64,000 nt of DNA from an uncultured Lachnospiraceae bacterium (GTDB taxonomy: Bacteria > Bacillota > Clostridia > Lachnospirales > Lachnospiraceae): positions 1 through 64,000 of the forward strand of contig CAMRSM010000002.1 in NCBI GenBank assembly GCA_947053345.1, written 5' to 3'. Every line of letters begins with the position of its first letter. The stretch's first letter is position 1. Below, in pieces: positions 47,188 through 55,771 of the stretch. The position numbers and the translations under genes were made by a program. The notes beneath the pieces were generated by a model. It made no database searches. It saw nothing but the letters and a program-made list of their open reading frames with translations, and was not told the DNA's origin.

Positions 47188-47934
47188 TTAGCTGGAATAA
47201 CTCTCCAGAAGGGAAAACAATTCTTCCGCTGTCCTTACCCGGATTCCCTCCATCAGGGCAAGGCGCTCCTCCTCTTTTAGCCCGATCGCCGATATCCCCG
47301 TATATTCGAATACCGTTTCCCGGTCATTGTGGTACACGACAACCTCCCCGTTTTTGACGGCGATATAATATAAAAAGTCCGCCTGCCCGGAATCGTACGT
47401 TTTCCGCAGGATCACCTTATCCTTCGAGAAGGTGATGAGCTCGTTCGACAAAAGCCCCTTCTCCTGTTCGGATAACGGCATATTTTCAAATTCCTCGGCA
47501 AGGTATCCTACCAGTTCGTCGCGCGTCATGCCGATCATCGCCGAATCCGGTATGGTTTCCTGCATCGTAAAAACGCCCGTCACCGTATCATAGGTTTCTG
47601 CGACGATCTTTGTTCCCGAAAAAATGCGTTCCGGTTCAATCCGGTTTACCGTGACCGCCGGTTCCCCGTCATCCTCCCCAACATCCCCATCGCCCTCAAC
47701 CGGCTGCGTCAGTACCGGCACATCTTGGGATCCGTCCACTGCCGTGCTGCCGGTCAGATTCAAAAACATGCGCTCGGCAAGCATCATCTGCTCGTCAAAA
47801 AGTGCGTCCATACTTTGCTTATTCTCCATACGGCGAAGCTTTTTGAGCGCATTCCGGTAGCTTAAATAATAACATGTAGAAAACATCATCCCAAGCACCA
47901 ACACGAAAGAAATATATCGAATCACACGCTTCAT
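47188..47934 (-). CDS. BofC C-terminal-domain-like membrane-anchored protein
   Basis: The 248-residue protein has one N-terminal membrane helix (YISFVLVLGMMFSTCYYLS) and then an extracytoplasmic region. The second half, with YDTVTGVFTMQETIP, GMTRDELVGYLAEE, FLYYIAVKNGEVVVYHNDRETVFEYTGI and a final AEELFSLLESY, resembles the C-terminal domain of BofC, a forespore checkpoint protein in Bacillus. The resemblance is by pattern only. AAGGAGG precedes the ATG. Neighbours include the SpoVB-like flippase, consistent with a sporulation or envelope role. Confidence 0.65.
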   Translation of the reverse strand: MKRVIRYISFVLVLGMMFSTCYYLSYRNALKKLRRMENKQSMDALFDEQMMLAERMFLNLTGSTAVDGSQDVPVLTQPVEGDGDVGEDDGEPAVTVNRIEPERIFSGTKIVAETYDTVTGVFTMQETIPDSAMIGMTRDELVGYLAEEFENMPLSEQEKGLLSNELITFSKDKVILRKTYDSGQADFLYYIAVKNGEVVVYHNDRETVFEYTGISAIGLKEEERLALMEGIRVRTAEELFSLLESYSS

Positions 47935-48003
47935 CCTGTCCTCCTTTCACGCCTTGGCGTTTCCTTAAAAGTATGGACAGGAAGCTGTCACTTTATTCCA
48001 TCC

Positions 48004-49626
48004 CTAAGAAAGCAGACGGATCTTTTTCAAAATTCTTACAAGTGAACGGCCTTTTGGGAAACCCAAAAGCTCCTGCTCGGAGACCGTCCTTGTGACAATC
48101 AGCAGGCTTCCGTAACAGAACAGGGCAACTGCCATCGACAAGAGCAGCGCCGCCGTGTTTTTTGGTATGACGATGTACGCCCCGTGGTAAGTGATGTACG
48201 CGACCGCTCCCATGACTGCGGCACAGAGTGCGGGCATCAGGAAGGTTGTCCGCACTTCCTGGCGGTATGCCGCGTGTTTTCCGATTCCGATCCAGTTGAG
48301 CACACAGACACCGAGCGCGTAGGTGACATTGCCGATCACAAGCCCATACACCCCAAGCCGGAACCCCCACAGCAGCACGACGAGCACCAACACATGAAGG
48401 ACAAGGGAAATTGCCGCGTGGATAACAGGAAGGCGCATCCGGTCGATTCCCTGCAGCACCCCGTTTGTCAGTGTCGAGTAGGCAAAAAACACGATCGCGG
48501 CCGAACCGGACTGGAGCAATTTCGCACTCAATTCGATCTCCGTGCTCGGAAACAGCAGACGTATGATCGGCTCTGCAAGAACCCCCATCCCCACCGCTGC
48601 CGGGATTGCGATCAGCATATTAAATTTTACGGAGGAGGCGATTTTTTCCCGCACACCGTCGTCGTCACCGACAGCGTAGGTATTAGCGAGCGCCGGGACG
48701 ATGGAAGCACCGAGCGCCGTTGCGATCGCCACCGGAAGATTTGTCAGCATCCGGTATTTATTGGAGTATATCCCCCACAAAAAAGTTGTGTCCACGTTTT
48801 CCTGCGCGTCCATGACCTGCCCGAACACCGTATTGTCCACCGTCCCGCTCAGCTGGTAGATCGTTTGGCTTAAGATGATCGGAATGACGGTAAGGAAGAG
48901 CATGCGCAAGATCCCTGACGTGCTCCTCTCCGGGTTTGCGCGGTCCCTGCGCACTTTCCTCCGGATATAACCGCGGTTGATCGCGTACACCAACAGCAGG
49001 CAGGAAAGCCCGAAGAGCGCCCCGACCAAAGAGCCGAGCGTCCCCCCGGCAGCGCCGTAAGCCTCCATATCCACGGAAGCATTATGGATCTGCATCAGCC
49101 GGTATGCGGCAAACACGCTGACCACGGCATTGACCACCTGCTCGATCAGCTGGGAGAAAGCCGTAGGGATCATTGTATGCTTTCCCTGAAAATATCCCCG
49201 GAATACACCCATGACCGCAAAAACAAAGATCGTCGGCGAAAGTACGCGCAAAGGAACCGCTACCGGCGCGCTTTTGACAAGGGAAGCCCACACACCGGCA
49301 AACGCATAGACAAAGACACTCATCAAAAGCCCGACCGCTGCCGATGCTTTCAGCGCGCACAGAAACACCTTATGTGCATTTCGGTACTGCTTTTTTGACT
49401 CCATGCTGCTTACCAGCTTGGAGACGGCGGTCGGGATGCTGTAGGAGGAAAGGATTAACGCAAGGTTGTACAGCTCGTATGCGGAACTGTAATAACCCAT
49501 GCCCGTATCCCCGACAATATTCGTCAGCGGAATCCGGTAGAGCATCCCGATAAAGCGGGAGACGATCGAGGCAGCGGCCAGGATGCTCCCCTGTACCAGA
49601 TAGTTATTTTTTTTAGAGTTTCCCAT
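48004..49626 (-). CDS. spoVB: SpoVB/MurJ-type polysaccharide flippase
   Basis: The 540-residue integral membrane protein of the MOP flippase superfamily has about 14 hydrophobic segments. The N-terminus (GSILAAASIVSRFIGMLYRIPLTNIVGDTGMGYYSSAYELYNLAL) is characteristic of the SpoVB branch, which moves lipid-linked wall precursors during spore cortex synthesis; related members serve in vegetative cells. Its ATG overlaps the stop of the DUF3048 gene by one base. The final assignment between SpoVB and paralogous flippases is uncertain. Confidence 0.88.
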   Translation of the reverse strand: MGNSKKNNYLVQGSILAAASIVSRFIGMLYRIPLTNIVGDTGMGYYSSAYELYNLALILSSYSIPTAVSKLVSSMESKKQYRNAHKVFLCALKASAAVGLLMSVFVYAFAGVWASLVKSAPVAVPLRVLSPTIFVFAVMGVFRGYFQGKHTMIPTAFSQLIEQVVNAVVSVFAAYRLMQIHNASVDMEAYGAAGGTLGSLVGALFGLSCLLLVYAINRGYIRRKVRRDRANPERSTSGILRMLFLTVIPIILSQTIYQLSGTVDNTVFGQVMDAQENVDTTFLWGIYSNKYRMLTNLPVAIATALGASIVPALANTYAVGDDDGVREKIASSVKFNMLIAIPAAVGMGVLAEPIIRLLFPSTEIELSAKLLQSGSAAIVFFAYSTLTNGVLQGIDRMRLPVIHAAISLVLHVLVLVVLLWGFRLGVYGLVIGNVTYALGVCVLNWIGIGKHAAYRQEVRTTFLMPALCAAVMGAVAYITYHGAYIVIPKNTAALLLSMAVALFCYGSLLIVTRTVSEQELLGFPKGRSLVRILKKIRLLS

Positions 49627-50849
49627 TAGTACTGCTGCCCTTCCTGTTCGATCGCGATATGCTTCTGGCGGTTCTGCGGAAATACGGCAATGTAGGTTTT
49701 CCCCGGATTGATCGTAAGTTCCCCGCCGCTGTTATCATAGTAGCGCATAAACCGCTTACTCTCATTTTTCTTCCATGTGACCGGCACACAAACACCGTTT
49801 GTGATGTAATAACCATTTCCCTGCGCGTCCTCAATATCCATTGTCTGGTAGCCGTTTTTGTCAATGTTCCACTCGTCCACTAACTGGATGATCAGGTTTT
49901 TAAAGGTGAGCTGTTCCTTGGTGTTGTAGTCGGTATGCTCGCCGTCAAACTGGAAGCGCGCATACACGCCTGCTTCCGGGTCATAGACAAAATAAGGTTC
50001 CATGTACGCAGAAAACCCCAGGGTCAGCTTGTATGCTTCCTGTGCACCCTGCACACCGTCAAGACCGGTATCTTCCGCATAAAAGTGAAAATGCGGTTCA
50101 TACCCTTCCTCGTATTCCGTGCGGAAGCCCGCACGCTCCACACCGGTGCGGATACCCTTTAACGAAGCGAACGCATTGTGCGGTGCCTTTATGGAATTAT
50201 CGCGGTAAAAGCTTGCCACACCCGCGCCGTACATGCCGGTAATATGGTCAATCCCAAGATTTTTCATCTTCTTTGCCGCGTAGGTCGTCTCGCCGAAATG
50301 CACAAAAATCGCGTCGTACTCGTCCGCAAAGCTCACGAAATAGTGTCTTGCACTGCGCACCGACCCAAGCCTTTCGGCTGCCGGTGTACCCTCGCCGATT
50401 TCGGAATAGATCGCCAAAAACCGCGTGATGCCCGCCTCGGTCAGCGCCTCATACACGATATCCGCCTGGCCGATACCGCTCTGCGGGCTCGCGGTCTTGA
50501 TGTTGTTTAACATCACCGCAAACGGCCGGTACTCCTTTTCTTCCTCCGGGATCCATTCCCCGGTCAGCATGCTCTGCTTTTTCCCCTCGTATGGATCCGG
50601 TGTCGGTGTCGGGGAGGGTGTGGGGGTAGGGAGCAGCGTCGGGGTTGGCGACGGCATGGGAATTATGATCGGCAAAACCGGGATTTTCTCAATGACCGCC
50701 CCGTCCCCCTTTTTCCCACAGCCGCCCGCACACAGAAAAAACGCCATACACAGAAAGACAAATAGCCGCCTAAACACGGGGACGGCCTGTGCGCGCCCAC
50801 CCATATGATCTCTTTTTCCTTGGCTGTGCCCTCTTCTCATCTCTCTCAT
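49626..50849 (-). CDS. DUF3048 (YerB-like) lipoprotein
   Basis: The protein has a lipoprotein signal ending CAGGC, a Pro/Thr-rich linker (PTPTPSPTPTPDP) and then the two DUF3048 domains. LTGEWIPEEEKEYRPFAVMLNN, IGQADIVYEALTEAGITRFLAIYS, RLGSVRSARHYF and the C-terminal GELTINPGKTYIAVFP are all visible. Bacillus YerB belongs here; the function is unknown and is probably envelope-related. The first ATG (50849) overlaps the ybeY stop by 4 bases; a start at 50804 would give a more usual signal length. Coupled to spoVB. Confidence 0.9.
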   Translation of the reverse strand: MREMRRGHSQGKRDHMGGRAQAVPVFRRLFVFLCMAFFLCAGGCGKKGDGAVIEKIPVLPIIIPMPSPTPTLLPTPTPSPTPTPDPYEGKKQSMLTGEWIPEEEKEYRPFAVMLNNIKTASPQSGIGQADIVYEALTEAGITRFLAIYSEIGEGTPAAERLGSVRSARHYFVSFADEYDAIFVHFGETTYAAKKMKNLGIDHITGMYGAGVASFYRDNSIKAPHNAFASLKGIRTGVERAGFRTEYEEGYEPHFHFYAEDTGLDGVQGAQEAYKLTLGFSAYMEPYFVYDPEAGVYARFQFDGEHTDYNTKEQLTFKNLIIQLVDEWNIDKNGYQTMDIEDAQGNGYYITNGVCVPVTWKKNESKRFMRYYDNSGGELTINPGKTYIAVFPQNRQKHIAIEQEGQQY

Positions 50850-51340
50850 CTTCTCAACCCGATTCCTTCCAAAATCATCCTTTGCTTTTGCTCCATGATT
50901 TCCCGCTCGCCGTCTTCCATATGGTCGTATCCAAACAGATGCAGCATGCTGTGCGCGACCAGAAAACCCAGCTCCCTCTCCCTTGTATGGCCGTATTCTT
51001 CCGCCTGTGAGATCACGCGCTCCAGCGAGATGACGATATCCCCAAGCAGCAGTTCCCCCGTCTCCGGGTGAAAACAGTCCGCCCGTTCCAAAAGCCCCTC
51101 AAAATCCGCCGGAACTTGGTATTCCACTGCCGGGAAGGAAAGCACATCCGTCGGCGCGTCGATCCCGCGCTGTTCCCGGTTGATCTCACGGATTGCCGCA
51201 TTATCCGTAAGAAGCACGTCTACTTCCGCCTCGTAAGGACATTGCTCAAAATCCATCACGGCGTTCACCACCCGCTCAATGACCTCTTCACACACAATGC
51301 CAAGCGTGATTTCCGCTTCGTTCTCGATATTGACCGTCAT
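50846..51340 (-). CDS. ybeY: Endoribonuclease YbeY
   Basis: YbeY is a zinc-dependent RNase that acts in 16S rRNA maturation and ribosome quality control. The 164 residues contain the metal-binding motif AHSMLHLFGYDHMED (three histidines) and the preceding TDVLSFPAVEY block. The ATG follows AAGGAGGGGGAG. It lies in the conserved phoH - pgpH - ybeY order, here with a degenerate middle gene. Confidence 0.97.
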   Translation of the reverse strand: MTVNIENEAEITLGIVCEEVIERVVNAVMDFEQCPYEAEVDVLLTDNAAIREINREQRGIDAPTDVLSFPAVEYQVPADFEGLLERADCFHPETGELLLGDIVISLERVISQAEEYGHTRERELGFLVAHSMLHLFGYDHMEDGEREIMEQKQRMILEGIGLRR

Positions 51341-51369
51341 AAACTCCCCCTCCTTTTCCCGTCATGGTT

Positions 51370-52641
51370 TTATGGCTGAAATGTAAACTCCTTCAACATG
51401 CATTTTTTCAGACTGCCGTAATCTTTTACAGTAAGACCCGATTCGTCCAGCGCGCCTTTATTGAGCATCACCGTAAAAACTTTATCAACCACTTTGTCCT
51501 GCGTGAGCCCTATCTCATGTGTCTTCGGAAAGTTCCATGTTTTCATGACAGTGCTCGCAAGCAGGACGACCGCCGTCTCCTTCGTGGCAGGCTTTGCATC
51601 TTTCTGGCTGATGACCGTGATATCACCGATGATCTCCTCCGGCATGCCGGCTTCCCGCATCAGCTCAATCCCCCCCTGCAGGCACCTGTGCCCGTCCGCC
51701 AGCCGGCACACATCCAGATACTGGGCGATCACTTTGCACCGTGCCGCGTCTGCCGCCACTTGGGACGCGGCCGCCCCCACAATCGAAGCCAGCCGCATCG
51801 ATGCGAGATAAAGCGGTTCCGCCTCATGTTTCATCCTCACCATCAGCCAAGCATCCGGCGCGAGAAGAGCCTTGTAGGCATCCGTAAGATCCTGGACGTG
51901 CCCCGTTTCCCCGCTCACATCCATTCCTTGTGGTTCGGCAGCGGCAAGCCCGTTATCTCCATGCTGTGCCAAAACGATATGGCTGACCGCATCCTCCTTT
52001 GGCACCAGCCGCATATACAGCCGGATCAGCGCCCCCGCACACGCGAGAACCGCTGCTGTGGAAAACAGCTCCAGCCCGAGTTCCCTGTAAGAAACCTTGC
52101 TGCCGTGCAAGCTTGTCCGCAAAAGATACAAGATTGCCGTCACCATCCCGGACAAAAGAAAGGTCTCCGCTAAATTTTTATTCCTCTTTAAAAAAACAGC
52201 CAGAAGGCACAAAACAATCCCAAGGGCCAGAAGTGAAGCCGCCTCTTCCACCCCGCACGGATCTTTCAGGACGGCCGCCCCACAGAGATAGAAAACAGAC
52301 ATGATCCCCATCCCCTGGTCAACCAAGGCCGAAACCAGCAACATACCAATATAAAATGCCGCGAGGGGCTTTGTGTGGGTATAGAAAAGGGCACACGGCA
52401 ACGCCGGAACCATGCTGGCAAAAAAGACCAGTAAATGAAAGTTTTGCTGCCGGAAATGCTTTTCCGTCAACATCCAGTAAGCCAGTACAATCCCACCGAA
52501 CAGCGTAATCCACAAGACACAACGGATCATATCCGTAATGCTTTCGCCCAGAAGGAAGCGGCACAGCGCTGTTCCGCCCGCCTGCAGGAAAAGAAACAAT
52601 ACCCCCCATAGCATTTTATCTTTTTGTTCCGTTTTTTCCAT
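51370..52641 (-). CDS. Degenerate PgpH-like 7TM protein with inactive-looking HD domain
   Basis: The protein occupies the place of pgpH, the 7TM-HD c-di-AMP phosphodiesterase, between phoH and ybeY. It has about seven hydrophobic segments in residues 10-220, then a cytoplasmic domain of about 180 residues. The large extracellular domain of PgpH is missing (423 residues in total). The HD signature is gone: where YHDIGK is expected the sequence reads AQYLDVCRL, and the histidine-rich metal ligands are largely absent. It may be a pseudoenzyme or binding protein. It overlaps the phoH stop by 26 bases. Assignment rests on synteny and topology. Confidence 0.65.
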   Translation of the reverse strand: MEKTEQKDKMLWGVLFLFLQAGGTALCRFLLGESITDMIRCVLWITLFGGIVLAYWMLTEKHFRQQNFHLLVFFASMVPALPCALFYTHTKPLAAFYIGMLLVSALVDQGMGIMSVFYLCGAAVLKDPCGVEEAASLLALGIVLCLLAVFLKRNKNLAETFLLSGMVTAILYLLRTSLHGSKVSYRELGLELFSTAAVLACAGALIRLYMRLVPKEDAVSHIVLAQHGDNGLAAAEPQGMDVSGETGHVQDLTDAYKALLAPDAWLMVRMKHEAEPLYLASMRLASIVGAAASQVAADAARCKVIAQYLDVCRLADGHRCLQGGIELMREAGMPEEIIGDITVISQKDAKPATKETAVVLLASTVMKTWNFPKTHEIGLTQDKVVDKVFTVMLNKGALDESGLTVKDYGSLKKCMLKEFTFQP

Positions 52642-53665
52642 TCTTTGTATAATTCCTCTCCGTCACTTTCCGAAGCCGTCCCCCCTGAAGCGCAGGACTC
52701 TTTTTTGCCTGTTTTTTCTCGTACGCGTCGTATGCCATGACAATTTTTTGCACGAGCGGATGCCTTACCACATCATTGCTTGTCAGATACGAAAATCCGA
52801 TTTCGTCGATCCCGGAAAGCACCCGCATCGCCACATCAAGCCCCGACGGCTGCCCTGCCGGAATATCCTTCTGTGTCATATCCCCCGTAATGGCAACTTT
52901 CGAGCCGAAACCAATTCTGGTCAAAAACATTTTCATCTGTGCTGGTGTCGTATTCTGCGCCTCGTCCAATATAATAAAGGCATTGTCCAGGGTGCGCCCC
53001 CGCATATAGGCAAGCGGAGCCACTTCGATCAGCCCCTTCTCCGCATTGCGCAGGTAACTCTCCGCCCCCATGATCTGGTAGAGCGCATCGTATAAAGGGC
53101 GCAGGTACGGGTCTACTTTGCTCTGTAGATCACCCGGAAGAAAGCCCAATTTCTCCCCAACTTCGATCGCCGGCCTTGTGAGGATGATCTTCCCCACCTC
53201 ATCGTTTTTAAACGCCGTAATCCCCATCGCCATCGCAAGGAAGGTTTTACCGGTTCCGGCAGGACCTATGCCGAACACGATCATCTTTTGGCGTATCTGG
53301 TCCACGTAAGATTTCTGTCCGATCGTCTTTGGCTTGATCGGCTTCCCGGAAACCGTATGGCAGATCAGATCCCTGTCGATCTCAAGCAGCGCGTCTGTCT
53401 TTTCCTCCTTGTTCAGGGAAATCGCGTAATTAACGCTCTGCTCCGTGATCTCGCCTCCTCCCTTCGCGAGGGCGGCAAGTTTTTCAAGCACCGCCGCCGC
53501 CTTTTCCACCGGGCCTGGCTCACCGATCACCTTCACCCCTCCCTCGCGCGAAAGCAGGGTGACATGGTATGTCTTCTCCACGATCTTCGCGAAAGCATCA
53601 TATTCCCCAAATATCTTTTTTTCATATTCCATTGGCAGGTCAATTGTTATCTGTGTTATGCTCAT
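52616..53665 (-). CDS. phoH: PhoH-family ATPase
   Basis: The 349-residue PhoH/PhoL protein has an N-terminal KH-like region, a Walker A motif GPAGTGKTFLAMAMG, VGEKLGFLPGD, the Walker B strand AFIILDEAQNTTPAQMKMFLTR and SKVAITGDMTQKDIP. PhoH proteins are thought to act on RNA; in this neighbourhood YbeY is the usual partner. The ATG at 53665 is chosen because the family N-terminus (SITQITIDLPMEY) begins there. It overlaps the yqfD 3' end by 26 bases. Confidence 0.95.
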   Translation of the reverse strand: MSITQITIDLPMEYEKKIFGEYDAFAKIVEKTYHVTLLSREGGVKVIGEPGPVEKAAAVLEKLAALAKGGGEITEQSVNYAISLNKEEKTDALLEIDRDLICHTVSGKPIKPKTIGQKSYVDQIRQKMIVFGIGPAGTGKTFLAMAMGITAFKNDEVGKIILTRPAIEVGEKLGFLPGDLQSKVDPYLRPLYDALYQIMGAESYLRNAEKGLIEVAPLAYMRGRTLDNAFIILDEAQNTTPAQMKMFLTRIGFGSKVAITGDMTQKDIPAGQPSGLDVAMRVLSGIDEIGFSYLTSNDVVRHPLVQKIVMAYDAYEKKQAKKSPALQGGRLRKVTERNYTKNGKNGTKR

Positions 53666-54923
53666 CCCCGTTATCTGTCCTCCACTCATCCGACTTAATC
53701 CTGCGGTATTCCCACGCGCTCTCATTGAAAACCAGCAAACCCTCCAGAACGCATTGCGTTTTTGTAAAGCGGGGCGCAAGGCGCTTCTCTAAAATCACCG
53801 CGCCCCCCTGTTTCCTCTCCTGCAGATACCGCAACAGCAATTCATTGGCAGCAAGCTCCGCCTCTTTCTTTGTGCGAACGGCGGTGTTCAGCGTATATTC
53901 CCTCACGGTCGTCCTCGCACAGACAAGCGGGAGATAAAAATTCTCGCCGATGCAATACTGTCCCATTTCCGTTATTATATCACTATTCTGATAAGAATTA
54001 CTAGGATTAAATGAAAATATTTTTTTCCCTAATATTTCCAGCTCAATTCCTTTGCGGCTACGGCCGGTATAAACCTTCTCTTCGTATGTCATCGGAACCG
54101 CCTGTTTGTAAGTTTCTACGCATTTTAAACGAACATCGCCGTCCGCGAGCACCGGGTGGCGCGCGATAACACTCCCGTCATCCCCGGTGATCTCTAGCAC
54201 GCCGTCAATCAAGATATCGCCCGCCTTTACGACATCGCCTGCCCGAACCTTTGCCATCCCGCTTTTCACCGTGATCTCGGTCACCACGCCGTCCCTTGCC
54301 GCGACGATATGACCCGTGTCCTCCTCCCACTCGTTCCCATATCCGTCCACGACCCGGTCCGCGTTCATGGACGGCATGCGCGTCTCCTTGATATGTATTT
54401 TCATGACCGTGCCCGCAAGTTCCACCGAAACCCAGCCAATATCCGTATAGCGGCTGCGGATGCTCTCCTCGATCGCGGAACAGTCCGCCTGGTTCTTGCG
54501 GATTCCTTCCATGATGCCTTCCTGCCGCAGAAACTCGCGCAACTGTTCCACCGTATGGTAATAGCAGCCGTCGAATTCGATCCGCCACAGAAAGCCGGAC
54601 AGGTAATAGATCATCCCTGCAAACATCAGCGCACAGAAATACAGGATCTTGCGTTTCCGGTTCCTCTTTAAACAGAACGGCAGGCCGGAGCGCTTCGTGA
54701 TCCGCGGGCATATGCCGGTCTTTTTGATAACCGGGCGCAGCCGGAAATAATCTCCTGCGGGAAGGCAGGCGCGGTAACGGCTCCCCTCCCTTCGGATATC
54801 ATGGAGCGGGATTTCCTGATACTGGCACAGATTTAAAAAGCGCTCCGCATTGCTGCCGGAGATGCAGATATCTACCGTACCATTAAAAAAGCGGGTAAGC
54901 CGCCTGGTCATCCTGCTTTTCAT
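53640..54923 (-). CDS. yqfD: Sporulation protein YqfD
   Basis: The 427-residue YqfD/SpoIV-type protein has a cytoplasmic N-terminal part (GTVDICISGSNAERFLNLC), one membrane helix near residue 100 (ILYFCALMFAGMIYYLSG) and a long extracytoplasmic region with VSVELAGTVMKIHIKETR and VTEITVKSGMAKVRAGDVVKAGDILIDG. YqfD is needed for sporulation under sigma-E control in Bacillus. It overlaps yqfC by 4 bases. The last 25 residues are polar and look like added tail produced by the overlap with phoH. Confidence 0.93.
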   Translation of the reverse strand: MKSRMTRRLTRFFNGTVDICISGSNAERFLNLCQYQEIPLHDIRREGSRYRACLPAGDYFRLRPVIKKTGICPRITKRSGLPFCLKRNRKRKILYFCALMFAGMIYYLSGFLWRIEFDGCYYHTVEQLREFLRQEGIMEGIRKNQADCSAIEESIRSRYTDIGWVSVELAGTVMKIHIKETRMPSMNADRVVDGYGNEWEEDTGHIVAARDGVVTEITVKSGMAKVRAGDVVKAGDILIDGVLEITGDDGSVIARHPVLADGDVRLKCVETYKQAVPMTYEEKVYTGRSRKGIELEILGKKIFSFNPSNSYQNSDIITEMGQYCIGENFYLPLVCARTTVREYTLNTAVRTKKEAELAANELLLRYLQERKQGGAVILEKRLAPRFTKTQCVLEGLLVFNESAWEYRRIKSDEWRTDNGDEHNTDNN

Positions 54924-55312
54924 ACTGCCTCCTCACCGTACGAGACCCGCCGGATCAACCCGCTGATTTTTAATTCCTCCTTCGTAAAATAGTCAATCTT
55001 CAGCCGTTTCCCCTCGATTGCCAGTTTACAGCTTCCCGTCTGTATCAAAATATGCTCCTCACTGTATTCCGTGATTTTTTTATGGTTTTCGATATAAATC
55101 GCGTTCCTGCCGTGCATTGTGACGATCGGCGCGCCCGCGAGAACATCCGGCGGCAGGGCGATGCTCTCGGATAGGATTTCAAGGAAGCGCATGCGCTCCT
55201 CCTTCTCCCTCTTCTCCTGCTCCCTTAACTGCCGGTAAAGCCCCTCGTTGTCCCTGCGCCTGTTTTTGTAATGCTCCGGTTTCGTATTGTTCTGCCAAGC
55301 CATCATTTCCAC
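54920..55312 (-). CDS. yqfC: Sporulation protein YqfC (YabP/YqfC family)
   Basis: The 130-residue protein has a charged coiled N-terminus (REQEKREKEERMRF), then the YabP/YqfC domain: LALPPDVL-like SESIALPPDVLAGAP, VTMHGRNAIYIENHKKITEYSEE and LKIDYFTKEELKISGLI. A GTG or the ATG pair just after it serves as start; no strong ribosome site is seen. It is coupled to yqfD. The rpsU terminator lies between it and rpsU, so it needs either readthrough or its own promoter. Confidence 0.92.
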   Translation of the reverse strand: MEMMAWQNNTKPEHYKNRRRDNEGLYRQLREQEKREKEERMRFLEILSESIALPPDVLAGAPIVTMHGRNAIYIENHKKITEYSEEHILIQTGSCKLAIEGKRLKIDYFTKEELKISGLIRRVSYGEEAV

Positions 55313-55358
55313 ATCATCCCAGAACTTCGGTTCATTTCAAGCATATTCGAAAAACGGC

Positions 55359-55393
55359 AAAAAAAGACCTCAATCTGAACGATCGAGGTCTTT
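55359..55393 (-). terminator. Rho-independent terminator after rpsU
   Basis: On the minus strand AAAGACCTCGATC pairs with GATTGAGGTCTTT (one mismatch, short loop), followed by a run of Ts, 12 bases after the rpsU stop. Confidence 0.92.
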
Positions 55394-55404
55394 CCTGCAC
55401 ATGA

Positions 55405-55581
55405 TTATTTGAACTTTCTCTTGCGAGCAGCCTCAGACTTCTTCTTACGCTTTACACTTGGCTTCTCGTAATGCTCTCTCTTGCGGATTTCCTGCTGGAT
55501 ACCTGCTTTCGCGCAGTTTCTTTTGAATCTGCGGAGAGCGCTGTCTAAAGTCTCGTTCTCTTTGACAATAACGTTTGACAT
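55405..55581 (-). CDS. rpsU: 30S ribosomal protein S21
   Basis: The 58-codon gene encodes [19 protein letters not shown], then [20 protein letters not shown], and ends in a very basic tail (RKRKFK), which is the S21 sequence of Firmicutes. S21 joins the 30S subunit near the mRNA exit. The ATG at 55581 follows AGGTGAGAGAA. It has its own promoter and terminator. Confidence 0.97.
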   Translation of the reverse strand: MSNVIVKENETLDSALRRFKRNCAKAGIQQEIRKREHYEKPSVKRKKKSEAARKRKFK

Positions 55582-55659
55582 ATTCTCTCACCTGACCTCC
55601 CTCCAGTTGTGTATTGTGCTTACACCAACTGTTTGGGTATTTATAAAAGCACTAGCTTG

Positions 55660-55687
55660 ATTATAGCATATTTTTCTATTTCGTCAA
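55660..55687 (-). promoter_or_regulatory. Promoter of rpsU
   Basis: On the minus strand TTGACG (55682-55687) and TATAAT (55660-55665) are separated by 16 bases, about 80 bases before the start codon and just downstream of the alaS terminator. Confidence 0.75.
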
Positions 55688-55697
55688 CTACTTTTTG

Positions 55698-55739
55698 AAA
55701 AAAAATAAAAAAAGATGGCGGATTTTTCTCCGCCATCTT
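55698..55739 (-). terminator. Rho-independent terminator after alaS
   Basis: On the minus strand AAGATGGCGGA and TCCGCCATCTT form a perfect 11-bp stem with a six-base loop, followed by a long T-rich run, about 30 bases after the alaS stop. Confidence 0.95.
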
Positions 55740-55771
55740 CCATTTGATGATAATTTTATAAACAAATATTT

